A DNA stretch of 64,000 nucleotides from JBFMFH01 sp964481395 (GTDB lineage: Bacteria; Acidobacteriota; Vicinamibacteria; Vicinamibacterales; JAKQTR01). Made by a program: the position numbers and the translations under genes. Shown here one piece after another: positions 26,512 to 33,859 of the stretch. Below the pieces are notes generated by a model. It was not told the origin of the DNA. It did no database searches and saw nothing but the letters and a program-made list of their open reading frames with translations. How positions within the stretch are numbered: the first letter of the stretch is position 1; the number at the start of each line of letters is the position of its first letter. Where the stretch lies: positions 1 through 64,000 of the forward strand of contig CAYZYG010000005.1 in the NCBI GenBank assembly GCA_964481395.1, read 5' to 3'.

Positions 26512-26698
26512 GGCCACACGCGCCGTGACCGCAAAGAGGACCGAAGACGGTTGTACGGTAGGGCGCGCTCAGCTTGCCTCGCCGTAGCCCGCTAGGGCGA
26601 AGACGGGCCGAACGCGCCGAGACAGAGGCCACGACTTGGAAGGCACGAGGCACCCATCGGGCTTCGTCCCGCCGCTCGACCGCGGGCCGGTATGTTTG

Positions 26699-26704
26699 TA
26701 TACT
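26699..26704 (+). promoter_or_regulatory. -10 box TATACT of the toxin-antitoxin operon
   Basis: TATACT lies in an unusually AT-rich patch (TATGTTTGTATACTATCC) and only six bases before the antitoxin ATG. This implies an almost leaderless message and an operator overlapping the start, as is common for autoregulated antitoxin operons. No good -35 is visible. Confidence 0.5.
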
Positions 26705-26710
26705 ATCCAC

Positions 26711-26944
26711 ATGAAACCTATACAGGTCATGTTCGACGAAGGCCTGCTCCGCCAACTCGACGCCGATGACGAGGTGCGGCGCGACGGGCGGTCGGCGGTC
26801 CTCCGGCGGGCAGCCGCCGAGTATCTGCGTCGTCGTCGAAGCCGACGCATCAAGGCGGCGTACGCGTCCGCCTACGGATCGGGTGAAGGGCTGGGCGACG
26901 AGTTCTCGGGCTGGGTCCGGGAGGGTTCATGGCCCGAGGAGTGA
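26711..26944 (+). CDS. Ribbon-helix-helix antitoxin of a MazF-type pair
   Basis: A 77-residue DNA-binding antitoxin. ATG 26711 begins MKPIQVMFDEGLLRQLDADD. That is the short beta strand and first helix of a ribbon-helix-helix domain, followed by RDGRSAVLRRAAAEYLRRRR, the second helix. The acidic C-terminal tail (GEGLGDEFSGWVREGSWPEE) is the likely toxin-neutralising part. It overlaps the toxin gene by 16 bases. The predicted role is to bind and inhibit the toxin and repress its own promoter. Family assignment comes from fold pattern and arrangement; the exact antitoxin subfamily is not determined. Confidence 0.82.
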   Translation: MKPIQVMFDEGLLRQLDADDEVRRDGRSAVLRRAAAEYLRRRRSRRIKAAYASAYGSGEGLGDEFSGWVREGSWPEE

Positions 26945-27258
26945 ACCGGGGCGAGATCTGGATGTATCAGTTCTCTGCGCCCGACAAACGCCGCCCGGTC
27001 CTCGTTCTGAGCAGGCAGGACGTCATCGGCCTGCTGCACACGGTCATGGTGGCCCCCGTCACCACGGCGATTCGGGGTGCGCCGAGCGAAGTCATCGTCG
27101 GAGTCGACGAGGGATTGAAGACCCAGTCGGCAGTCAATCTCGATCACGTTCAGACGGTTGAACAGAGCCGCCTTGAACGCTTCGTCGGCCACCTGTCGCC
27201 CTCGAACATGCGGAGGGTCTGCCGCGCGCTCGCCATCGCCGTCGGCTGCGACGAGTGA
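26929..27258 (+). CDS. MazF/PemK family endoribonuclease toxin
   Basis: A 109-residue MazF-fold toxin expected to cut mRNA at short sequence motifs. ATG 26929 has GGAGGG just upstream; GTG 26941 would be the alternative, giving the common NRGEIW start. Signatures are RGEIWMYQF, KRRPVLVLSRQD (the beta-strand with the conserved RPVLV), MVAPVTTAIRGAPSEV with the catalytic-region Thr/Arg, and QSAVNLDHVQTVEQSRL. It overlaps the upstream antitoxin by 16 bases, which supports co-translation. No transposase or integrase is near, so it is a chromosomal pair next to decayed genes. Confidence 0.9.
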   Translation: MARGVNRGEIWMYQFSAPDKRRPVLVLSRQDVIGLLHTVMVAPVTTAIRGAPSEVIVGVDEGLKTQSAVNLDHVQTVEQSRLERFVGHLSPSNMRRVCRALAIAVGCDE

Positions 27259-27346
27259 ACGTCCGTACGCCCAGCCGGCAGTCAGAAGACTCGCGTCACG
27301 TCAGGGGGCTTCGCTCGACTCTCATGGCCCAGCGGGCGCCGCAGCG

Positions 27347-27640
27347 TCACTTGTGCCCGACGGACGGCAGGAAGTTCTCGAGCGCCCAGACCTCCAAGGA
27401 CTGCCGCTGCGACGTGTAGGCGATGCGCCTGCCATCCGGAGACACCGCCAGCGAAACGATGTGGCCCGTGTTGACGAACAGCCTGCGCGGCTCGCTCGCC
27501 GGCACGGGGTAGAACCACACCCCATAACGGTCGTCCCCGGTGCGGGTGAGGCCGAACGCCGTGCCCACCAGCAGGAGCATGCCGCCGAACATCCATTGCC
27601 GGCGGTCGCTGCCCGAGAGCATGGCCTCCGGGTGTCCACC
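27347..27640 (-). pseudogene. C-terminal remnant of a PD40/WD40-like beta-propeller protein
   Basis: The minus-strand frame ending at 27347 encodes VWFYPVPASEPRRLFVNTGHIVSLAVSPDGRRIAYTSQRQSLEVWALENFLP. This is a single PD40 blade with the signature SPDGRRIAYTS, followed by the ...VWALENFLP end common to TolB-type or protein-kinase-linked propellers. There is no start for the rest of the protein; upstream the frame runs into a different, broken gene. The whole of 27259-28364 holds only these relics. Confidence 0.65.
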
Positions 27641-27649
27641 AGCCACGTG

Positions 27650-28152
27650 CCACGGCCCAGATCGTCGTAGAGCGCCGTCGCGCACGTCCGGAATGCTATC
27701 CGACCAGAGTCGACCCCGCGCATGGTCCCGCATGCCTCGAAGCGTCCGAGGAGCGCGGCAGGCACGGCCCCGACCTGCGCATCGACCTCCGCCAGTTGCT
27801 CGAAGACGCGGCGCGCCTCATCGGCGCGTCCGGCACGTCGGAGCGCCCGGCCCAGGCGGTGCAAGACGACAGCCTGCGCGCCGGGGCTGCTCCCCGACGC
27901 GAGCAGCCGTTGGTAGGCCCGGATGGCCGCGTCCTAGCGCCGCTCGACGAGTTCGATCCGCTCGGCCTCCGTGAGGCCGCTCGGCGCTGACGCGGCAGAG
28001 TCGGCGCGGGCGCCTGGCGGCCGTGGGTCGTAGAGGATTCGGCCCGGAGGCCAGGCCTCGAACGAGGAGCCAGCCACGCGAACGACGACCCCGGCATCAC
28101 TGAAAACAGACAGGAGGCTCTTCGGCCACGGCCACGCCGCAGGGTCGAGCAT
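27650..28152 (-). pseudogene. Broken sensor histidine kinase N-terminus (WPPGR and TPR-like part)
   Basis: From ATG 28152 the frame reads MLDPAAWPWPKSLLSVFSDAGVVVRVAG, then SFEAWPPGRILYDPRPP, and stops at TAG 27936-27934. Beyond the stop the same frame continues as RAYQRLLASGSSPGAQAVVLHRLGRALRRAGRADEARRVFEQLAEVD and DLGRGTWLVD, a tetratricopeptide-like region. This arrangement is one I associate with sensor histidine kinases in this group. The in-frame TAG and the abrupt change to another protein near 27640 show it is dead, with the kinase core deleted. Confidence 0.6.
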
Positions 28153-28314
28153 GTCGGCGCGGGTTATACCACAGCGCGGCTGGTTCGGACCCAGGCGTGC
28201 CTGCCTTGACCGAAGTCTGACGTGTGGCGTCGCCTGCGGACTCGGCGGTGTGGAGGAGTTCTGAGAACTCACAGCTCATGACTCACAACGTGGCTCCCCA
28301 CTCCCGCCCGACTT

Positions 28315-28354
28315 CCCGAATTCTCACGACACTAGTGAATTCCGGGGGTAGAAT
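28315..28354 (+). promoter_or_regulatory. Inverted repeat and -10 box before guaA
   Basis: CCCGAATTCTCAC (28315-28327) and GTGAATTCCGGG (28335-28346) form an imperfect inverted repeat. TAGAAT at 28349-28354 looks like a -10 box, eleven bases before the guaA ATG, so the message would have a leader of only a few bases. The inverted repeat would cover the -35 region and may be an operator. No purine riboswitch fold is visible. Confidence 0.4.
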
Positions 28355-28364
28355 CACCGACTAC

Positions 28365-30185
28365 ATGACACACGACGCCATTGCTGTCATCGACTTCGGC
28401 GGCCAGTACGCCCATCTCATCGCCACCAAGGTCCGGCGCCTGCACGTGCTGGCCGAAATCCGGCAGCCGGAGGATCCCATCGAGGCCTTCCAGGGCTACA
28501 AGGGCATCATCCTGTCGGGAAGCCCGAGCCTGTCGGCCTTCGGCGAGGACTCGACCTACAACAAGGGCATTTACGACCTGGACATCCCGATTCTGGGCTT
28601 CTGCTTCGGTCACCAGGAAATCGCCAAGCACTACGGGGGCACGGTGGTGCACGGCGGTCGCGAATGGGGCCCGGCCGACCTGCACGTCGTCTCGGATTGC
28701 CCGCTGTTCAAAGGGCTCGCGAGGACCGAGCGGGTGTGGATGAGTCACTTCGACTCGGTGACCAGCGTCGGGCCTGACTTCGAGGAGGTGGGCTACACCT
28801 CCATCGGCGAAGGCGGCCCGGCTCACCGATTCGCGGCCATCGGCTCGAACACCCTCCGGCGCTACGGCTTCCAGTACCACCCGGAGGTCGACGACACGGT
28901 CCACGGCAGCGAGATGATCGCGAACTTCGTCTTCGAAATCTGCGGCTGCCAGCCGTCGTGGACGATGGAGCGGTACATCGAGGAGCAGATCGCCAAGACG
29001 CAGCACCAGGTCGGCAGCCAGTCTGTGTTCCTCCTGGCGTCTGGCGGCGTCGACTCGACGGTCGCCGCCCGCGTACTCGGGCAGGCGCTGGGCCCGGACC
29101 GCCTGCACCTGCTGCACATCGACAACGGCCTGATGCGGAAGGACGAGAGCCGCGGCGTCCTCGAGACGTTCAGGCAGTTCGGCCTCGACCGCAATCTCCA
29201 CTTCGTGGATGCCAGCGAGACCTTTCTCGGCGCGCTGGCCGGCCTGGTCGATCCGGAAGCCAAGCGGAAGGCGATCGGGAACACTTTCATCGAAGTGTTC
29301 GAACGCGAAGCGAAGAACCTCGGCATCGAGGGCCACCTGCTCGGCCAGGGCACGATCTATCCGGACACGATCGAAACGGGCGGGACGAAGCGCGCCGACA
29401 CGATCAAGACCCACCACAACCGCGTGCCCGTCATCGAGCGGATGATCGAGCAGGGCCGGGTCGTCGAGCCGCTCGCGGACCTCTACAAGGTCGAGGTGCG
29501 CGAGCTCGGCGAGAAGCTGGGTCTGCCGCACGACCTCATCTGGCGCCACCCGTTCCCCGGCCCTGGGCTGGGCGTCAGGCTGCTCTGCTCGTCGGGCATC
29601 GCGACCCGGGACGGCCTCGAGGACGCCGAGCCGAAGCTGGCGGCGGTAGCCGCTCGATACGGCGTCACCACGATGGCCCTCCCGATCAAGTCGGTTGGCG
29701 TCAAGGCCGACCTGCGGTCGTACGAGCACCCGGTCCTCGTGAGCGGCGACGCCCCGTGGCCGCGGCTGCTCGAACTCGCCGCGACGATCTTCAAGGATGT
29801 CCCGGGCATCAACCGCTGCATCTGGAATCTGGGCGCGGCCGCCCCGTCGCGGGTAACCCCGCTCGCCGCATCCGTCACCCGCGATCGCCTCGACCTGCTC
29901 AGGGAGGCCGATCACCTGGTGATGGACGGCCTGCGCCGTCACGGGATCTACGACGACATCTGGCAGTGCCCGACGGTCCTGGTACCGATGAGTGTCGACG
30001 GCGAGGGGCGCGAGTTCGTGATCGTCCGTCCCATCCACTCCGAGCGCGCGATGACGGCCACACCGGCCGAACTTCCCTTCGCGCTGCTCGCGGAACTGCG
30101 CGGGTCGATCCTGGCGCTACCCGGCGTGAGCGGGCTCGCTCTGGACATCACGACGAAGCCGCCCGGGACGATCGAATGGGAGTGA
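28365..30185 (+). CDS. guaA: GMP synthase (glutamine-hydrolysing)
   Basis: Converts XMP to GMP using ATP and glutamine, the last step of guanine nucleotide synthesis. ATG 28365 begins MTHDAIAVIDFGGQYAHLIA. The class I amidotransferase domain has Cys80 in GFCFGHQE and His172/Glu174 in YHPEV. The ATP-pyrophosphatase domain has the P-loop SGGVDST (226-232). The dimerisation domain has HPFPGPGLGVR and ends TKPPGTIEWE. At 606 aa it is longer than the roughly 525-aa enzyme of E. coli, with extra segments around ASETFLGALAGLVDPEAKRK and in the C-terminal domain (RDRLDLLREADHLVMDGL). That resembles the longer eukaryote-like form. A 15-unit heptamer array starts 11 bases after the stop. Confidence 0.95.
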   Translation: MTHDAIAVIDFGGQYAHLIATKVRRLHVLAEIRQPEDPIEAFQGYKGIILSGSPSLSAFGEDSTYNKGIYDLDIPILGFCFGHQEIAKHYGGTVVHGGREWGPADLHVVSDCPLFKGLARTERVWMSHFDSVTSVGPDFEEVGYTSIGEGGPAHRFAAIGSNTLRRYGFQYHPEVDDTVHGSEMIANFVFEICGCQPSWTMERYIEEQIAKTQHQVGSQSVFLLASGGVDSTVAARVLGQALGPDRLHLLHIDNGLMRKDESRGVLETFRQFGLDRNLHFVDASETFLGALAGLVDPEAKRKAIGNTFIEVFEREAKNLGIEGHLLGQGTIYPDTIETGGTKRADTIKTHHNRVPVIERMIEQGRVVEPLADLYKVEVRELGEKLGLPHDLIWRHPFPGPGLGVRLLCSSGIATRDGLEDAEPKLAAVAARYGVTTMALPIKSVGVKADLRSYEHPVLVSGDAPWPRLLELAATIFKDVPGINRCIWNLGAAAPSRVTPLAASVTRDRLDLLREADHLVMDGLRRHGIYDDIWQCPTVLVPMSVDGEGREFVIVRPIHSERAMTATPAELPFALLAELRGSILALPGVSGLALDITTKPPGTIEWE

Positions 30186-30196
30186 GAACAGGGACC

Positions 30197-30301
30197 AGGC
30201 GACAGGCGACAGGCGACAGGCGACAGGCGACAGGCGACAGGCGACAGGCGACAGGCAACAGGCAACAGGCGACAGGCGACAGGCGACAGGCGACGGGCGA
30301 C
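30197..30301. repeat. Heptamer array G (AGGCGAC, 15 units)
   Basis: Fifteen consecutive 7-nt units, twelve of them AGGCGAC, two AGGCAAC and one GGGCGAC, all in phase. It is the most homogeneous array in the window, consistent with recent expansion. It lies between guaA and the small membrane protein gene; degenerate units continue to about 30330. Confidence 0.92.
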
Positions 30302-30343
30302 AGGGCACAACGGGGACCAGGGGTCAGGGACCGGGAGGCCGAC

Positions 30344-30520
30344 ATGAAGAACCTGTGCTGGATGCTGATCGGACTCGCGGCGGCGGCGTTCGCGGTGGGC
30401 ACCTTCCTCGCGTTCGGCAAGACGATGTTCGTGCTGGAGCCGTACGGGTACTGGCGCGGTGCGGTCGGGCTGCTGCTGTTCGCGATTGCCCTTCGGGTCA
30501 TGGATGACCGCAAGGGGTGA
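30344..30520 (+). CDS. Small two-helix membrane protein
   Basis: A 58-residue protein starting at ATG 30344, which has GGGAGG at good spacing. The sequence MKNLCWMLIGLAAAAFAVGTFLAF forms one membrane span, and PYGYWRGAVGLLLFAIALRVMDD a second, with a short polar hairpin between them and a basic end (DDRKG). It may be co-transcribed with guaA, although a 150-base repeat array intervenes. I do not recognise a characterised family. The ribosome site and amphipathic pattern make it a likely real gene. Confidence 0.75.
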   Translation: MKNLCWMLIGLAAAAFAVGTFLAFGKTMFVLEPYGYWRGAVGLLLFAIALRVMDDRKG

Positions 30521-30541
30521 CGGGCACGGGCCGGGCGGCTC

Positions 30542-32209
30542 CTACAGCCGCCCAGACCGCATGATGCCGATCACCAGCCAGATGCCCAGCAGGGCCGCCG
30601 TGAGGAAACCGGTCAGGCCGAGCGCTGGATAGCCGAAGAGCGTGGGTCCCGCGCCCGACTGAAAGATCAGCGACGACCCGACGATTAGCGCGGCGATCAC
30701 CACGGCGAACGAGAGCCGGTTGCTCGAACGGTCCATCTCCTGGACGAAGTGATCCAGGTTCCTGTGCACGAACTGAATCTGCAGCCGGTCCCGCCGGGCC
30801 TTCGTGAGAATTTCCCGCACTTCCCCGGGGATTGCCCGGATTGTCTCCGCCGCTTCGCGGCCCGCCTCGCCGAGGCGTGACGCCAGCGCCGACGGGCTGA
30901 GACGATCGCGCAGCACGTCTTCCATCATCGGCCTGGCGTGTTCGACAAGCTTGAACGACGGGTCGAGCTGCCGCCCGACGCCCTCGATCGTCACAAACGC
31001 CTTCGCAAGCAGCATCAGGTCCGGCGGGAAGCGCAGCCGATGCCGAGACATCACCGACGCGGCCTCGGCGAATAGGTCCCCAACGGCCAGGTCGTTCAGC
31101 GTCACGCTCGCGTAGGCGTCCAGCAGTTCGGCGATGTCCTGGCTCAACTCGAACCGGGACACCTCCTCAGCCGGCTCCGCGATCGCGAGCACGGCGTCAG
31201 CCATCCGGTCCGGGTCCTCGCGAACGATAGCGTGTCCGAGCGCCGCGAGCCGATCCCGCATCCGGCGGTCGAGCCTGCCCACCGTACCGAAATCCAGGAA
31301 GCAGACGACGTTGCCTGGCAGAACGAACAGATTCGCAGGATGGGGATCGGCGTGAAACAGACCGTGCCGCAGCACCTGGCGCAGGACGGCGTTGCCGCCG
31401 TTCCGGGCCACGACGGCGCGGTCGAAGTCGCCGCCGCGGTCGGCGAGGTCGGACACTTTGACGCCGTCTACGTACTCCATCGTGAGGACGGCGCTCTTCG
31501 TGCGATCCCAGTAGACCCGCGGAACGAGAATGGTCGGATCGCCGGCAAAGTGCTCGCGGAACCGATCGATCGTACGGCCTTCCCGCGCCAGGTCCTGTTC
31601 CCGCCTGATGGCACGGGCGAATTCACGGACGAGACGCGTCGGCTGGAGCAGGTCCGCGTCCGTGAGGTACCGCTCCGCCAGCCGGGCCAGTTGGCCCAGC
31701 AACGCCAAGTCGCCCTCGATCGTGGCGCCGATCCCCGGCCGTCGCACCTTGACGGCGACGTCTTCGCCCGAGGGCAGCGTGGCGCGGTGCACCTGGGCGA
31801 TGGACGCGGCGGCAATGGGTTCGGGATCGAACCGGACGAACAGCTCCGGCACTCGGCGCCCGAGCGCGGCGGCGATCGTCTCCTCGGCCATCCCCGCGGG
31901 CATTGGCGGCACGGCGTCCTGGAGCTTCTCGAACTCCGCGACGAGATCGGCGGGCAGGAGATCGGCTCGGGTGCTGAGCGCCTGGCCGAACTTGATGAAG
32001 GTCGGGCCGAGATCCTCCAAGGCATGCCGAAGGCGACGGGCGGTCGCCAGGCGCGCGCGGCCGTCGTCGGCCAGGCGACCCTTGCGCGGCCGCGGGGCGA
32101 GGCGCAGCCTGGCCGCCACGTCCTGGAACCCGTACTTCACCAGGACCTGGGCGATGTCCCGCAGGCGGCGCAGCTGGCCCGTGCCCTGGGCCGGCGTTGC
32201 TCCAGGCAT
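30542..32209 (-). CDS. ABC1/UbiB (AarF) family atypical kinase
   Basis: Membrane-associated ATPase or kinase-like protein of the UbiB family, linked to isoprenoid quinone synthesis. Motifs are LGPTFIKFGQALSTRADLLP (the inhibitory KxGQ element), AAASIAQVHRATLPSGEDVAVKVRRPG (the Ala-rich nucleotide loop and catalytic Lys), MEYVDGVK, HADPHPANLFV and FLDFGTVGRL (metal-binding DFG). Two C-terminal helices (SFAVVIAALIVGSSLIF and TGFLTAALLGIWLVIGIM) match the UbiB membrane anchor. The 555-aa length is normal. It lies 16 bases downstream of a phasin-like gene, so they form a two-gene operon. Confidence 0.93.
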   Translation of the reverse strand: MPGATPAQGTGQLRRLRDIAQVLVKYGFQDVAARLRLAPRPRKGRLADDGRARLATARRLRHALEDLGPTFIKFGQALSTRADLLPADLVAEFEKLQDAVPPMPAGMAEETIAAALGRRVPELFVRFDPEPIAAASIAQVHRATLPSGEDVAVKVRRPGIGATIEGDLALLGQLARLAERYLTDADLLQPTRLVREFARAIRREQDLAREGRTIDRFREHFAGDPTILVPRVYWDRTKSAVLTMEYVDGVKVSDLADRGGDFDRAVVARNGGNAVLRQVLRHGLFHADPHPANLFVLPGNVVCFLDFGTVGRLDRRMRDRLAALGHAIVREDPDRMADAVLAIAEPAEEVSRFELSQDIAELLDAYASVTLNDLAVGDLFAEAASVMSRHRLRFPPDLMLLAKAFVTIEGVGRQLDPSFKLVEHARPMMEDVLRDRLSPSALASRLGEAGREAAETIRAIPGEVREILTKARRDRLQIQFVHRNLDHFVQEMDRSSNRLSFAVVIAALIVGSSLIFQSGAGPTLFGYPALGLTGFLTAALLGIWLVIGIMRSGRL

Positions 32210-32225
32210 ACGCGGCCGGGCGGGT

Positions 32226-32555
32226 CTAGGCGGCCGAAGGCTCCGCCGGCTCCGGCGGCGGCGGGGCGACCTTCCGCTCGAGTTCCGCCACGCGCGCCGC
32301 GAGCGCCTCGTATTCGCTCACGCGCACGTATCCCATCGCCTTAAGCCCTTTCTGAACCGACTCATCGACGATGGCCTGCACCTTCTGGCGTTGCTCGTCG
32401 GCACGGTTCTTCCAGGACGCGATGGTCTCCTTCGCATCCTTCTCGTTCATCTCGCCGCGCTTCACCAGTTCGTCGAAGACGGACTTGAGCTTCTCCTCCG
32501 TCAGGTCCAGCGTACCCAGACCCGCCAGCAGGAGCTTCCGGAGTGCGTCAGCCAT
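32226..32555 (-). CDS. Phasin-like coiled-coil protein upstream of ubiB
   Basis: A 109-residue protein with near-perfect ribosome site AAGGAGGT. It begins MADALRKLLLAGLGTLDLTEEKLKSVFDELVKRGEMNEKDAKETIASW, the pattern of PhaF-type phasin/polyhydroxyalkanoate synthesis regulator proteins. A helical region and a short coiled coil (EYEALAARVAELERKV) follow, then a Pro-rich tail (APPPPEPAEP). It is encoded 16 bases before the UbiB-like gene. A pairing of a short phasin-like protein with UbiB suggests a membrane- or lipid-associated partnership. No polyhydroxyalkanoate synthase is in the window. Confidence 0.8.
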   Translation of the reverse strand: MADALRKLLLAGLGTLDLTEEKLKSVFDELVKRGEMNEKDAKETIASWKNRADEQRQKVQAIVDESVQKGLKAMGYVRVSEYEALAARVAELERKVAPPPPEPAEPSAA

Positions 32556-32633
32556 GGGTCGACCTCCTTCCGTGGGGACAGGATCAGACTACCACTTCGG
32601 CGTCCAAAGACGTGTCGGGATCGACGATCGGCG

Positions 32634-32668
32634 ACCGGGGACCGGGGACCGGGGACCGGGGATGGGTT
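32634..32668. repeat. Heptamer array H (ACCGGGG, G-quadruplex pattern)
   Basis: Four perfect ACCGGGG units (32634-32661) and a degenerate fifth. The four GGGG runs are spaced by ACC loops, which exactly meets the canonical G-quadruplex rule. It lies between the divergent phasin-like gene and the glycoside hydrolase, in the promoter area of both. Confidence 0.85.
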
Positions 32669-32728
32669 CTGCCCGCCGGGCCCAGGATCAACGTCTCGAG
32701 TCCGGATGTTCGCCTGTATGCTGGCACG

Positions 32729-33724
32729 ATGGAAGTCCCCACAAGGGGGTCGCACTTCGGGGCCCGGTCGTTCATTGTTGGCGCCAACCTGCCGTGGATG
32801 GCCTACGGCTGCGACTTCGGCGCCAATGCGTGGTCGCCCGGCGGTGGAGTGGCGCGGCCCGCCACGCGAGCGCGGGTGCGCGACGCGCTGGCACGCCTCG
32901 CCGACATCGGGGCCACCCATGTCAGGTGGTTCGTCCTGTGCGACGGGCGCGCGGGCGTCGCCGGAGCGGGGCACGGGCGTGATTGCCGTCTCGACGACCT
33001 CGCGCGCGCGGATCTCGACGCCGCCCTCGAAGAACTGGACCGCGCGCGGCTGGCCGCTATCTTTGTCCTCTTCGACTACCTCTGGTTCGCGCCCGCACGG
33101 TTCGTCACCGGCGTGCAGTTGGGTGGGCGCAGGGCATGGCTGTCGGATCCCGGTCTGCTCGATCGCACGCTCGACAGGCTTGTGGCGCCCCTGCTCCAAT
33201 GGGCGTCGGCCCATCCGGCCGTCGCCGCATGGGACATCGTCAACGAGCCGGAGTGGGTGATCCGACGGGACCTCTGGAAGACCACGCTCAAGCCGGGGAA
33301 CGGACCGCGCGGCCTGGGAGCCTGGACGGCACGCGTGCCCATGCGGCACATGCGGGCCTTCCTCCGTGGTGCATGCGCGCTGGTTCACGAGTTGACGCCC
33401 CACGCCACCACCGTGGGTCTGGCCTCCGTCCACGGGCTGCCACTCGTCGACGGGCTGGGTGTAGACATCCTGCAGGTGCACTGGTACGACCGCTTCGCGC
33501 GCCGTCACCCGATCGACCGGCCGGTCTCGTCGCTGCAGGCGGCCGCTCCCGTCCTGCTCGGCGAGTTCCCGACGCGGAACTCGCGTCTCGCACCGGCGGA
33601 GGTCCTGACCGCGGCCAGGCAGGCGGGCTACGCGGGAGCGCTGGCGTGGTCGGCGCTGGCCACGGACAGCGCGTCGGACTGGCAGGCGCTCGCCGCAGGC
33701 CTCGGTGGATTTCGTCAGGCGTGA
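32729..33724 (+). CDS. Glycoside hydrolase-like (clan GH-A) protein, mannanase/cellulase style
   Basis: A TIM-barrel hydrolase of GH5/GH2-like clan A. ATG 32729 begins MEVPTRGSHFGARSFIVGANLPWMAYGCDFG. TATGCT at 32717-32722 could be a -10 box, giving an almost leaderless message. The two catalytic glutamates are expected at Glu173 in AWDIVNEPEW (acid/base, after strand 4) and Glu279 in VLLGEFPTRN (nucleophile, after strand 7). HWYDRF supplies the aromatic subsite residue. No signal peptide is visible, which is unusual for a polysaccharidase and points to a cytoplasmic or oligosaccharide-processing role. The 331-aa length is compact. Substrate unknown. Confidence 0.8.
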   Translation: MEVPTRGSHFGARSFIVGANLPWMAYGCDFGANAWSPGGGVARPATRARVRDALARLADIGATHVRWFVLCDGRAGVAGAGHGRDCRLDDLARADLDAALEELDRARLAAIFVLFDYLWFAPARFVTGVQLGGRRAWLSDPGLLDRTLDRLVAPLLQWASAHPAVAAWDIVNEPEWVIRRDLWKTTLKPGNGPRGLGAWTARVPMRHMRAFLRGACALVHELTPHATTVGLASVHGLPLVDGLGVDILQVHWYDRFARRHPIDRPVSSLQAAAPVLLGEFPTRNSRLAPAEVLTAARQAGYAGALAWSALATDSASDWQALAAGLGGFRQA

Positions 33725-33859
33725 CGACGGATATCCCTCCGGCCACCACCGTCGGTCGCGCCCGCCACTCCATCGGCTTTCGCCCTCAGGGTCGTCCGCA
33801 CTACGATAGTTGGCTGGGCCCGGAGTCCAATGCCCCTGTCCCCGAGTCGCGGCACTGTC

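Noticed and set aside
28260..28364. Purine riboswitch upstream of guaA
   Set aside because: The sequence lacks the conserved three-way junction and loop bases, and the candidate promoter leaves almost no leader.
30197..30301. CRISPR array
   Set aside because: The repeat is only seven bases, with no spacers and no cas genes.
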